Below the pieces are notes generated by a model. That model saw only the letters and a program-made list of their open reading frames with translations. It was not told the origin of the DNA and searched no databases. A stretch of DNA of 64,000 nucleotides from contig NZ_BAABFP010000002.1 of assembly GCF_039541115.1 (NCBI RefSeq), positions 868,001 to 932,000 of the forward strand, written 5' to 3'. Origin of the DNA: Angustibacter luteus (GTDB taxonomy: Bacteria; Actinomycetota; Actinomycetes; Actinomycetales; Angustibacteraceae). Positions 38,541 through 46,725 of the stretch are shown here, in pieces. Position numbers and translations under genes: made by a program. How positions within the stretch are numbered: the stretch's first letter is position 1; every line of letters begins with the position of its first letter.

Positions 38541-39149
38541 TCAGGTGGCGTACTTCCACTCCGCCGGGTGCTTCGGCGACGAGCCCTTCGGGTTGTGGCC
38601 GCCGCGATCTCGCGAGTCCACGTGGATCACCTTGCTGGTGGACTGCTTGAACCCGAGCCCGGCGAAGAGCTGCAGCTTCTCCTTCTGGTCCACCGTGAGC
38701 TGGCCGTCGATGTCGGACGCCGCACCGAACAGGTGCTGGCTGGACGAGACGCCACCCACCTTCTTGTTGTACTGCTTGCAGCGGCACCCAGACACGATCC
38801 GGATCGCCTTGTCGCCGATCTCGTGCCGGTAGGCCTCGAGGCGGCGCACGTGCGTACGCAGCATCCAGATGCGCCGGCAGCTGTCGAAGACGCCGCCGTC
38901 CTTGCAGCGGAACTCCAGGTACGAGAAGTGCGCGCTCATGTCGGGCTTGTGCGCCTTGTGCCGCGCGTACGAGATCCGCAGCGCGTCGCTGGTCTTCGGA
39001 CCGAACGTGCTGTCCACCTTCAGCGCCGGGCCGAGGTTCCACCCCCGCTGGAAGCCGTTCACCGCAATGGTGAAGTGCTTGTTCGCGTTGTCGAAGCCCA
39101 GCCTGGTCAGCATCGCCTTCGCCTGGGCATTCGTCAGCTGAGCAGCCAT
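38541..39149 (-). CDS. M15A-type (DUF882-like) peptidoglycan peptidase without signal peptide
   Basis: The 202-residue protein has zinc ligands typical of M15A D-Ala-D-Ala peptidases: SSQHLFGAASDID (H139, D146) and VIHVD (H176). An N-terminal half (TNAQAKAMLTRLGFD, STFGPKTSDALR) resembles a peptidoglycan-binding-1 repeat. There is no signal peptide, as in phage endolysins. Lysine, Phe and Tyr use is higher than in neighbours, hinting at transfer. Start ATG 39149 shares its A with the stop of the upstream acidic-protein gene (TGATG); a GTG one codon earlier is possible. Confidence 0.75.
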   Translation of the reverse strand: MAAQLTNAQAKAMLTRLGFDNANKHFTIAVNGFQRGWNLGPALKVDSTFGPKTSDALRISYARHKAHKPDMSAHFSYLEFRCKDGGVFDSCRRIWMLRTHVRRLEAYRHEIGDKAIRIVSGCRCKQYNKKVGGVSSSQHLFGAASDIDGQLTVDQKEKLQLFAGLGFKQSTSKVIHVDSRDRGGHNPKGSSPKHPAEWKYAT

Positions 39150-39532
39150 CACGCACCCCCGGGCGAGGCGACGTCGTCGAAGAAGTCGACGTCGAGGCCG
39201 AGGATGTCGGCCTCGGTGAAGCCGGTGACGTCCGCAGCGTCGAGGTCCGCGTCGTCCACGAGACCGTCGATCGTGTCGTCGTCCGGCAGGTCCTCGTCCG
39301 GGTCGTCGTCCTGGCCGTCCACCACCAGCGGCGCGTCCGGGTCCACGTCCGGGTCGAAGTCCGGGTCCGCCGTGTCCGGCTGGTCGATCCCGGCGCCGAC
39401 CTCCGTGAGGAAGTCGGACTCCTGAACGGCGACCACCGCCGGGAGCTGCTGTGGATCCTCGACCGGCTCTAGCGGGCCAACCACGAACATGGAGTCACTT
39501 CGGTCGACTCCACCACTCTCGTCGTCCTTCAT
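39149..39532 (-). CDS. Highly acidic low-complexity protein coupled to the M15A peptidase
   Basis: The 127-residue protein starts MKDDESGGVDRSDSMFVVGP and then becomes mostly Asp/Glu with Pro and Leu (FDPDVDPDAPL, DDDPDEDLPDDDTID). It lacks a signal peptide and cysteines and is probably disordered. No family is recognised. GGGGAGG lies nine bases before the ATG at 39532 (three before an ATG at 39538), a good ribosome site. The stop overlaps the peptidase start, so the two are co-translated; it might bind or neutralise the basic peptidase, which is speculation. Confidence 0.65.
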   Translation of the reverse strand: MKDDESGGVDRSDSMFVVGPLEPVEDPQQLPAVVAVQESDFLTEVGAGIDQPDTADPDFDPDVDPDAPLVVDGQDDDPDEDLPDDDTIDGLVDDADLDAADVTGFTEADILGLDVDFFDDVASPGGA

Positions 39533-39601
39533 GCCCATCGACCTCCCCTGGCCGCATCCATGGAACTCCTGTCCGGGAGCGGGCACAAGCGAAATGACGA
39601 T

Positions 39602-40651
39602 CTACGCGAGGACGGTCGTCACCGGCATCGAGGAGTCCGCGGGCAGGTCCAGCGCGGACGGCGCGCGCCCCCGCCGCACCATCGAGGAGCCCAGCGCGGC
39701 GACCATCGCGCCGTTGTCGGTGCACAAACCGGGACGAGGTACCCGCAGCGTGATGCCGGCCGCCGCGCACCGCTCGGCCGCCATGGCCCGCAGCCGCGAG
39801 TTCGCCGCCACGCCCCCGCCGACCAGCAGCGTGTCGACGCCCTCGGACCGGCAGGCGGCCACCGCCTTGCGGGTCAGCACGTCGACCACGGCCTCCTGGA
39901 AGCTGGCCGCCACGTCCGCCACCGGCACCGGCTCACCGGAGGCCGCCCGCTGCTCCACCCACCGGGCCACCGCGGTCTTCAGGCCCGAGAACGAGAAGTC
40001 GTAGCGGTAGCGCTCGAGGTCCTTGGGCCGGGACAGCCCGCGCGGGAACCCGATCGCGGCCGGGTCGCCGTCGCGGGCCACCCGGTCGATGTGCGGTCCC
40101 CCTGGGAACGGCAGCCCGAGCAGGCGGGCCACCTTGTCGAACGCCTCGCCGGCTGCGTCGTCGATGGTGGCGCCCAGCGGCCGGACGTCCCCGGTCACGT
40201 CCGGGACGAGCAGCAGCGACGAGTGCCCGCCGGACACCAGCAGGGCCATCGTCGGCTCGGGCAGGGGGCCGTGCTCGAGCTGGTCGACGGCCACGTGCGC
40301 GGCCAGGTGGTTCACCCCGTACAGGGGCTTGCCCAGCGCGATCGCGAGGCCCTTCGCCGCAGCGACGCCCACCAGCAGGGCGCCCATCAGACCGGGGCCG
40401 CTGGTGACGGCCAGGGCGTCGACGTCGTCCAGCCGGACTCCGGCCTCGCGGCACGCGCGCTCGATGGTCGGGGCCATCGCCTCGAGGTGAGCGCGGCTGG
40501 CCACCTCGGGCACCACGCCGCCGAACCGGGCGTGCTGCTCGACGCTGCTGGCCACCGCGTCGACGAGCAGCGTCTCCCCGCGCACGATGCCGACCCCGGT
40601 CTCGTCGCACGAGGTCTCGATGCCGAGGACCAGCGGGGCGTCAGCGTTCAT
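39602..40651 (-). CDS. tsaD: tRNA N6-threonylcarbamoyltransferase catalytic subunit
   Basis: TsaD transfers threonylcarbamoyl to A37 of ANN-decoding tRNAs (t6A). The 349-residue ASKHA-fold protein has [15 protein letters not shown], the metal-binding HLAAH ([10 protein letters not shown]), SGGHSSLLL and [10 protein letters not shown]. TsaB and TsaE, which it needs, are encoded just upstream in the same operon. Start ATG 40651 ([12 protein letters not shown]) overlaps rimI by 11 bases; a GTG at 40660 is the alternative. Confidence 0.96.
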   Translation of the reverse strand: MNADAPLVLGIETSCDETGVGIVRGETLLVDAVASSVEQHARFGGVVPEVASRAHLEAMAPTIERACREAGVRLDDVDALAVTSGPGLMGALLVGVAAAKGLAIALGKPLYGVNHLAAHVAVDQLEHGPLPEPTMALLVSGGHSSLLLVPDVTGDVRPLGATIDDAAGEAFDKVARLLGLPFPGGPHIDRVARDGDPAAIGFPRGLSRPKDLERYRYDFSFSGLKTAVARWVEQRAASGEPVPVADVAASFQEAVVDVLTRKAVAACRSEGVDTLLVGGGVAANSRLRAMAAERCAAAGITLRVPRPGLCTDNGAMVAALGSSMVRRGRAPSALDLPADSSMPVTTVLA

Positions 40652-41162
40652 CGCGGTCACCTGTCGAGGCTAACCGCAGCTGCATCACCCAGGCGTCCGC
40701 GGGCCCGTCCGGAGTCCGGTAGTAGTCGCGCCGGACGGCGATCCGCTCGAACCCGACACCGTGGTAGACCCGTTGTGCAGCAGCGTTGTCCGCCCGCACC
40801 TCAAGCATCATCCGGGCTGCGCCCCGCCCTTCGGCGAGCGCGACGAGCTGCTGCACCAGGAGGCGCCCGAGACCCTGGCCCTGCCGGGTGGGTGCCACCG
40901 CCACGGTCATCACGTCGGCGACGCCACCCGCGACCGACACCCCGGCGTACCCGTCGAGGCCCTCTGGGCCCTTAAGGCCCTCGAGCACCAGGTAGTCACG
41001 CTGCCCTGAGGGGCCGGACTGCGCGAGCTCGGCCCAGAACGTCTCGGCACTCCAGGCCTCGTGGGCGAAGAGCGCGTCCTCCAGCGGCAGCAGGGCCTCG
41101 ACGTCCCACCAGCGCATCCGGCGAACGGACGGCGCCCGGGGGTCTGGGCCGGGCCCGGTCAT
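40641..41162 (-). CDS. rimI: Ribosomal-protein-alanine N-acetyltransferase-like GNAT
   Basis: The 173-residue GNAT protein has the acetyl-CoA motif [15 protein letters not shown], then [19 protein letters not shown]. RimI acetylates the N-terminus of ribosomal protein S18, and actinobacterial homologues may act on more proteins. The place between tsaB and tsaD is the conserved rimI position. The ATG overlaps the tsaB stop (ATGA), and its own end overlaps tsaD. Confidence 0.9.
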   Translation of the reverse strand: MTGPGPDPRAPSVRRMRWWDVEALLPLEDALFAHEAWSAETFWAELAQSGPSGQRDYLVLEGLKGPEGLDGYAGVSVAGGVADVMTVAVAPTRQGQGLGRLLVQQLVALAEGRGAARMMLEVRADNAAAQRVYHGVGFERIAVRRDYYRTPDGPADAWVMQLRLASTGDRDER

Positions 41163-41845
41163 GACAGGACGGTCTTGCGCGGACCACCCTCGTGCACGTC
41201 GGGCCGGCGCAGGTACCGCGGGGTCAGGTCACTCAGGTCGGCGCCCTTGTCCAGCAGCTGCACGGCGAGGTGCGCCAGCGCGGCGGCGGACGGGTCGATC
41301 GGGCCGATCGACAGGCCCAGGTGGTCCGGGTAGAGGTCGGCGCCCCGACCGACGACCGGCCGGCCGCCCACCGGCACGTCGGCCGGCCGGCTCACCGCAG
41401 GGCCGTGAACCCGTTGCGGCACAGCGCCGACCGATCCGTCGGGCCGCTGCTCGTAGGCCGCCCAGTAGACCTCGCGCCGGCGGGCGTCGGTGGCCACCAG
41501 GAAGTCTCCCTCGGGGACGACGGCGTCCTCCTGGACAGCCCGCAGGGCCAACGCGTCCAGGGTGCACAGCCCGTGCGCACGGATCCCCAGTGCCGAGGCC
41601 ATGGAGATCGCCGTGACCAGCCCGACCCGCAGGCCCGTGAACGGCCCCGGCCCGGTGCCGACCGCGATGTCCGTGAGGTCGCCCGGCCGCACCCCCGCGT
41701 CGCCGAGCACCTGCTCGATCCCCGGCGCGAGCAGCTCCCCGTGCCGGCGGGCGTCCACCGCGAGTGACTGCGCGACGACCTCGTCGCCGTCGTGCAGCGC
41801 GACGGTGACCGCTGGGGTGGCGGTGTCGAACGCCAGCAGCAGCAT
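41159..41845 (-). CDS. tsaB: t6A complex subunit TsaB
   Basis: The 228-residue scaffold protein of the t6A synthesis complex has the ASKHA N-terminus MLLLAFDTATPAVTVAL, GTGPGPFTGLRVG and DARRREVYWA. It pairs with TsaD and lacks its metal site, as expected for the family. Start ATG 41845 follows the tsaE stop by two bases; its own stop overlaps rimI (ATGA). Confidence 0.95.
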   Translation of the reverse strand: MLLLAFDTATPAVTVALHDGDEVVAQSLAVDARRHGELLAPGIEQVLGDAGVRPGDLTDIAVGTGPGPFTGLRVGLVTAISMASALGIRAHGLCTLDALALRAVQEDAVVPEGDFLVATDARRREVYWAAYEQRPDGSVGAVPQRVHGPAVSRPADVPVGGRPVVGRGADLYPDHLGLSIGPIDPSAAALAHLAVQLLDKGADLSDLTPRYLRRPDVHEGGPRKTVLS

Positions 41846-41847
41846 GC

Positions 41848-42417
41848 TCAGGACCCCAGCTCGACGTCGGCCCAGCGTGGCCCGATGCCGGTGATCCGGA
41901 CCTGGCGCGGCTCGTCGTGGTCGGCGCCGTCGTCCCGGTCGTCGTCGGGGTCGCCGTCCTCACCCGGTCCGGGCCGGTCGTCGTCCCCGTGCGGTCGCTC
42001 GATCGCGACGTGCAGCCGGTCGGTCGCCAGGTCGTCCACCAGCCCGTCGCCCCACTCGACGACCGTGACGCTCTCGTCGAGGGAGGCGTCCAGGTCGAGG
42101 TCGTCCACCTCGGCGATCGTGCCCAGCCGGTAGGCGTCCACGTGCACCAGGGGCGCACCACCGGTCTGGCTCGGGTGCACCCGTGCGATGACGAAGGTCG
42201 GCGAGGTCACCGGGCCGCGGACGCCGAGGCCGTCGCCGATGCCCTGGGTGAACGTCGTCTTGCCCGCGCCCAGGTCACCGGTCAGCACCACCAGGTCGCC
42301 CGGGCCCAGCACGGTCGCCAGCCTTCGGCCGAGCCCGTGCATGTCGTCCCGGGTGGCGACCGTGAGCGCGGCGAGCTCGGTGGTGGTGGTCTCGGCCTGC
42401 TCGCTCACGGCCGCCAT
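41848..42417 (-). CDS. tsaE: t6A complex ATPase TsaE
   Basis: The 189-residue P-loop ATPase has GDLGAGKTT (48-56), TSPTFVIAR and HVDAYRLG and completes the TsaB-TsaD-TsaE set. It powers turnover of t6A synthesis. Between two C-terminal strands it has an unusual 31-residue insertion (about 141-171), mostly Asp, Gly, Arg and Pro, that lengthens it beyond the usual ~150-160 residues. Start ATG 42417 was chosen; GTG 42408 (VSEQAE) is possible. It leads the tsaE-tsaB-rimI-tsaD cluster and lies eight bases downstream of the GDSL hydrolase gene. Confidence 0.93.
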   Translation of the reverse strand: MAAVSEQAETTTTELAALTVATRDDMHGLGRRLATVLGPGDLVVLTGDLGAGKTTFTQGIGDGLGVRGPVTSPTFVIARVHPSQTGGAPLVHVDAYRLGTIAEVDDLDLDASLDESVTVVEWGDGLVDDLATDRLHVAIERPHGDDDRPGPGEDGDPDDDRDDGADHDEPRQVRITGIGPRWADVELGS

Positions 42418-42425
42418 GTTACGGC

Positions 42426-43517
42426 TCAGCCGTGCGGATGGTGCAGCTGCTCCTGCACGAGGTCCGCGAGTGCCCGTTGCCCCTGCGCGTTGGGGTGGAA
42501 GCTGCCCGGGTTGACGGGCGTGTATCCGTTGGCCTGCACCGAGAGGTCGTTGAACCAGGGATCGGAGCTGCCCAACCCGTGGCCCTCGAACGCCTCGCGC
42601 GGGTCGACGAACTCGACGCCCACGCCGGCCTCGCGGGCGGCGTCGGCGAGCATCGTGTCGAGCTGGTCGGCCTTCTCGTTCATCCACACCTGGCTGTCCG
42701 CGAACAGCAGGTCCCGGAAGTTGTCCGAGGGGTCGGCGGGGAACAGCCGCGGGTAGCCGACGACGACGATGCGCGCGTTCGGGGCCTTCTCGTGGATGCG
42801 CCGGTAGGTCGCGATGAGCCGGGCCTTGGTGTCCACGAGCCCTTGCTGGAACGTCGCCTCGTTCTTGCCCTGGCAGGTGGATCCGTCGAGCACGCAGTCG
42901 GCGAGGATGTCGGCGAAGCCCAGGTCGTTGCCGCCGATGGAGAACGTCACCAGGCTGGTGTCGTCGTCCAGGCCGTCCTCCTGTGCCTGCTCGCCGCTCT
43001 GTCCCGAGTTCGGGTCGGTGAACTCGTGGATCTCCGCACCGGAGCACGCGACGAAGCTGGACCCTCCGGCGAAGTCGTTCTCGGCGGCCACGATCGAGCC
43101 GTAGGCGTTCGCCGAGCGGTGACACCCGTTGTGGTACTGCGGTTCCCGGTCACCGGGCCACCAGAGGTGGCTGTCCATCCAGTCGGCGAAGTCGCGGTCG
43201 TCGCGGTCGGTCGGCTCGTCGTAGTCACCGGCCCCCTCGCCGGACGAGAAGCTGTCGCCCATCGCCACGTAGTGCCCGGAGGTGGCCTGCTCGTAGGGGG
43301 TCCTGGAGGGATCCGCGGTGCCCGTGGCGCAGTCCACCTGGCTGAACACCTGGCAGAAGGCGTTGGACGTCGCCGCCGCCGCCCGCGCCGCGATCGGGGT
43401 GAACCCGAGCCCGGCGACGACCAGGCAGATCGCGACGACGAGCCCGGCGTACTCGATGGTGCTGGCCCCGGCGTCACCGAGCCTGCGCCGGGTGGCCCAC
43501 CCCCGGGTGCCCCTCAT
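42426..43517 (-). CDS. SGNH/GDSL hydrolase with Flp/TadE-type prepilin leader
   Basis: The 363-residue protein starts with a basic segment and then G17-ASTIEY-AGLVVAICLVVAGLG. This is the Flp-type prepilin motif: cleavage after Gly, Glu at +5 (E22), Tyr at +6, then a hydrophobic helix. The remainder is a secreted SGNH hydrolase with GDSFSSGEG (S89 nucleophile), GGND and a late HPNAQGQ (catalytic His). Several cysteines likely form disulfides. It may be anchored or processed by the Tad prepilin peptidase. Start ATG 43517 or the GTG just before it. It follows the lipoprotein gene closely. Confidence 0.82.
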   Translation of the reverse strand: MRGTRGWATRRRLGDAGASTIEYAGLVVAICLVVAGLGFTPIAARAAAATSNAFCQVFSQVDCATGTADPSRTPYEQATSGHYVAMGDSFSSGEGAGDYDEPTDRDDRDFADWMDSHLWWPGDREPQYHNGCHRSANAYGSIVAAENDFAGGSSFVACSGAEIHEFTDPNSGQSGEQAQEDGLDDDTSLVTFSIGGNDLGFADILADCVLDGSTCQGKNEATFQQGLVDTKARLIATYRRIHEKAPNARIVVVGYPRLFPADPSDNFRDLLFADSQVWMNEKADQLDTMLADAAREAGVGVEFVDPREAFEGHGLGSSDPWFNDLSVQANGYTPVNPGSFHPNAQGQRALADLVQEQLHHPHG

Positions 43518-43523
43518 CACGGG

Positions 43524-44186
43524 TCAGCCGTGCAGCAGGTCGGCGGCGGCGGTGGCGGCCTGCGTGGCGGTCGCGGCGTCCGGCGCCTGCTTCAGCGCGT
43601 AGGACGTGACCAGCGCGACGGTGCGGCCGCTGCGGATGAGCACCACGTCGGTGGTGATCGGAAGCTGGGTGTCCGGGGCCTGCCGCCAGGCGACGGACTC
43701 GTCACCGAGCTGCGGCACGTCGAGCGGCTGCACGGCGACCCGGACCGCCGCGGAGCTGCCCGAGGCCGGCAGGTCGTAGCTGCCGCAGGTCTTGAGCGCC
43801 TCACGCAGGTCGGCCAGGACGTCGGTCGCGGAGTCGTCGTCGTACACCCGGACCCGCTGCTCGACGAACGGGCCGAGGGGGCCCTGGGAGAACCGGGCGC
43901 TGGCGGTCTGCACCGGCTTGGTCGGCTCGAGGTCGACCCCGCAGACCTGTTGGCGGTAGGTCGATGCCTGCCCGGCGCTGGCGGCGAACCCGGCCGGCAG
44001 GTCGTCGGCGCCGACCAGCAGGGCGTTCGCGGACCGGGCGGTGCTGCCTGGGGTGCCTGGGCTGCCGGCGTCCGACGTCCGGGCCCCGCATCCGCCGAGC
44101 AGCAGGGCCACCAGCCCGACCAGGACCCCGACGGCGATCGCGGCGACCAGGGAGATCAGCTTGGACGTGCTGGGCTGGGCGAACAT
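43524..44186 (-). CDS. Lipoprotein with PknH-like extracellular sensor domain
   Basis: The 220-residue protein has a membrane segment (LISLVAAIAVGVLVGLVALL) ending in lipobox LLGGCGAR, so it should be anchored outside the membrane. The extracellular part (VGADDLPAGF, CGVDLEPTKPV, ALKTCGSYDLPA) resembles the PknH C-terminal sensor fold, with two cysteines likely disulfide-linked. Ligand unknown. GAGGAG stands upstream of the ATG. It is the first of two genes with the GDSL hydrolase, three to six bases apart. Confidence 0.75.
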   Translation of the reverse strand: MFAQPSTSKLISLVAAIAVGVLVGLVALLLGGCGARTSDAGSPGTPGSTARSANALLVGADDLPAGFAASAGQASTYRQQVCGVDLEPTKPVQTASARFSQGPLGPFVEQRVRVYDDDSATDVLADLREALKTCGSYDLPASGSSAAVRVAVQPLDVPQLGDESVAWRQAPDTQLPITTDVVLIRSGRTVALVTSYALKQAPDAATATQAATAAADLLHG

Positions 44187-44324
44187 GGTGGGCTCCTCAC
44201 CGACGGTGAGACCGAGCCAACACCCGCGAGCCGTTCCGGCAGTGGGCCTGCGGGTTCAACCCGAGACCTCAGTCGGGCCCACCCCTGGACCCACTCCGGG
44301 CCCACCCCAGGACCCACCCCGACC

Positions 44325-44389
44325 CCGCACCATTCGCGCTACCCATGGCCATGCGGCCCCGAAAACCACGTCAAGCGCGAATGGTGCGG
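44325..44389. repeat. Intergenic palindrome family A, copy 2
   Basis: Perfect 16-base arms (44325-44340 and 44374-44389, CCGCACCATTCGCGCT) surround a 33-base centre. Its right half (GCCCCGAAAACCACGTCAAG then GCGAATGGTGCGG) matches copy 1 at 14501-14533 with only one or two changes, while the left inner part differs. It lies in the 248-base gap before the lipoprotein gene; a G-rich run (44390-44433) follows, and nothing else is seen there. Confidence 0.75.
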
Positions 44390-44434
44390 AGGGTGGGTGC
44401 CGGGGGGGTGGGTGCCGGGGGGTGGGGGTGCGGG

Positions 44435-45565
44435 TCAGGCCCGGCGGGGACGGCGCAACCGACGTCCGCGGCGTCCGCGCCCGACGGCCCGGTCGGCGCG
44501 CTCGAGCAGGTCGCCGAGGTGCAGGTTGACGACGTCCGGGTGCTCGAGCATGACCATGTGCCCGGCGTCCGGGACCAGCACGTGCTCGGCGCCAGGCAGC
44601 CGGCGGACGATGGCGTCGCTGTGCTCGACGGGCGTCAGCAGGTCCTCCTCGCCGGACAGCACGAGCGCCTCGATGCCGTCGAGGGCCGCGAGCGCCTCGG
44701 CCTTGTCGTGCAGGTCGAAGCCGGGCAGGAAGCCGGACACCACGTCGATCGGGGTCGCCGCGATCATGGCTGCGGTGAACCGGACCAGCTCGGGCGGCAC
44801 GGGCGAGGCGTAGGAGTAGCGCTTGACGACGAACTGCTCGAGGTCGCTGCCGATGCGCCGGGTGCGGTCGACCAGCCTGGGCGTCCGGGTGAGTCCGACC
44901 AGGGCGACGGGAGCCACCTTGTGCGCGACCTTGCTCACCGAGCCGGTCAGCCCCCAGCTGACGTCGGCCAGGCCGCCGGAGCTGGTGGCGACCAGGGCCA
45001 CCCCGACGATCCGCTCGCGGATCAGGTCCGGCTGCTCGCCAGCCAGCGCCATCACCGTCATGCCGCCCATGGAGTGGCCGACGAGCACCAGCGGGCCGGT
45101 CGGCGCCACGGCGTCGATGACGGCGCGCAGGTCCGCGCCGCACTGGTCGACGGTGTAGTGCCCGCTCGGTCCGGTCCCGGAACGTCCGTGGCCGCGCTGG
45201 TCCCAGAACACCATCCGGTAGCGGCCGCGCAGCCACTGCCGCTGGAAGTGCCAGATGTCCTGGTTGAGGCAGAAGCCGTGGCTGAACACCACGGTCACCT
45301 CGGACGCCGGAGCGTCCGACCCGGCATCGCCCGATGGCAGGGCGCCGTCCACGTCGAGCTCGTCGACCTCCACGTGCAGCTGGGTGCCGTCGTCCGCAGT
45401 GACCCGGGTGGGACTGCCGCGCAGCGAGCCGTACGCCTCGCCCTCGCCGGTGCCGGCCACCCGCCCGGCGGTCCAGCGCTCGGCGGCGAGGCCGAGGGCA
45501 GCGCCGACACCGGCCGCGGCCAGCCCGGCGCCGATCCCGAGGACGGCCTTCGACGGCGACCTCAC
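44435..45565 (-). CDS. Alpha/beta-hydrolase with N-terminal membrane segment
   Basis: The 376-residue protein has an N-terminal hydrophobic stretch (AVLGIGAGLAAAGVGAALGLAA) that may anchor it, then a hydrolase fold with FSHGFCLNQ (oxyanion), WDQRGHGRS, nucleophile GHSMGG and catalytic His in DAGHMVMLEHP. The C-terminus is very basic (GRGRRGRRLRRPRR). It occupies the conserved place between alr and tsaE in actinobacteria. The substrate is unknown. The GTG overlaps the alr stop (GTGA). Confidence 0.85.
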   Translation of the reverse strand: MRSPSKAVLGIGAGLAAAGVGAALGLAAERWTAGRVAGTGEGEAYGSLRGSPTRVTADDGTQLHVEVDELDVDGALPSGDAGSDAPASEVTVVFSHGFCLNQDIWHFQRQWLRGRYRMVFWDQRGHGRSGTGPSGHYTVDQCGADLRAVIDAVAPTGPLVLVGHSMGGMTVMALAGEQPDLIRERIVGVALVATSSGGLADVSWGLTGSVSKVAHKVAPVALVGLTRTPRLVDRTRRIGSDLEQFVVKRYSYASPVPPELVRFTAAMIAATPIDVVSGFLPGFDLHDKAEALAALDGIEALVLSGEEDLLTPVEHSDAIVRRLPGAEHVLVPDAGHMVMLEHPDVVNLHLGDLLERADRAVGRGRRGRRLRRPRRA

Positions 45566-46725
45566 ACCGCACCGCCGACGTAGGTCCGCGGCACTCGCGA
45601 GCCGATCCTGGTGACGATCTCGTAGCAGATGGTGTCGATCGCCTCGGCCCAGTCCTGGGCGGTCGGCTCCCCGTCGCAGCCCGCCCCGAAGACGACGACC
45701 GGGTCCCCGGCGGCCAGCTCCGCGACGTCCGGACGGTCATCGAGGTCGACGACGACCTGGTCCATGCTGACCCGGCCGGCGATGACGTGCCGACGTCCGG
45801 CGACCTGCAGCGGTCCGACGTTCCCGGCGGCCCGTGGGATGCCGTCGCCGTAGCCGAGCGGCACCAGGGCGAGGGTGGTGTCCCGCTCCGTGACGTAGGT
45901 GTGGCCGTAGGCGACGCCAGAGCCGGCCGGGACCCGCTTGACCAGTGACAACCGGGCTCGCAGGGTCATCGCCGGCCGCAGGCCGAAGTCGGCGGGCGGG
46001 CCCACGTCGGGCACCGGTGAGAGCCCGTACACGGCGAGCCCGGGTCGGACCAGGTCGTAGTGCAGGTCGGGGCGGGTCAGCGCCGCCGCCGAGTTCGCCA
46101 GGTGCCGCACCTGCGGGCGGGCGCCGCGGTCGTGCGCGACGGCGAGCGCCGCCTCGAACGCAGCGGCCTGCCGGTCGGTCGTGGGGTGCCGGGGGTCGTC
46201 CGCCCAGGCCAGGTGGGACCAGATCCCCACCAGGTCGAGCACGCCCTCGGCCTGCAGCCGCAGTGCGTGGTCCACCAGCTCGGTCCACTCGTCGGCGGTG
46301 GCGCCGCCGCGGGACAGGCCGGTGTCGATCTTCAGGTGCACCCGGGCGGTCCGACCGGTGCTGCGGGCGGCTGCAGCGATCTCGTCGAGGGCCCAGGGCG
46401 CGTTCGCGCTCAGGTCGATGTCGGCGGCCACCGCGGCGGTGAAGTCGTCACCGGGCACGTGCAGCCAGGACAGCAGGCGGCCGGTGTCGCCGGACGCACG
46501 CAGTCTCAGCCCCTCGGCGAGCTGGGCGACCCCGAGCCAGGTCGCGCCGCCCGCCCGAGCCGCCTGGGCGGACGGCACGAGGCCGTGCCCGTAGGCGTCC
46601 GCCTTGACCACGGCCATCACCTCGGCGGACGGCGCCAGCGCCCGCAGCGACGCGACGTTGCCCCGGATGGCAGCCAGGTCGATCTCGGCCTCGGCCGGCA
46701 GGACCGGGCGGTTCGCGTCACTCAC
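45562..46725 (-). CDS. alr: Alanine racemase
   Basis: The PLP enzyme makes D-alanine for peptidoglycan. The 387-residue protein has the PLP lysine in AVVKADAYGHG, LKIDTGLSRGG, VRPGLAVYGLSP and the C-terminal tyrosine motif in SGVAYGHTYVTE, followed by GRVSMDQ. GTG 46725 (VSDANRPVLPAEAEIDL) was chosen and overlaps the nnrD stop (GTGA). It is the third of a coupled row acpS, nnrD, alr, hydrolase. Confidence 0.95.
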   Translation of the reverse strand: MSDANRPVLPAEAEIDLAAIRGNVASLRALAPSAEVMAVVKADAYGHGLVPSAQAARAGGATWLGVAQLAEGLRLRASGDTGRLLSWLHVPGDDFTAAVAADIDLSANAPWALDEIAAAARSTGRTARVHLKIDTGLSRGGATADEWTELVDHALRLQAEGVLDLVGIWSHLAWADDPRHPTTDRQAAAFEAALAVAHDRGARPQVRHLANSAAALTRPDLHYDLVRPGLAVYGLSPVPDVGPPADFGLRPAMTLRARLSLVKRVPAGSGVAYGHTYVTERDTTLALVPLGYGDGIPRAAGNVGPLQVAGRRHVIAGRVSMDQVVVDLDDRPDVAELAAGDPVVVFGAGCDGEPTAQDWAEAIDTICYEIVTRIGSRVPRTYVGGAV

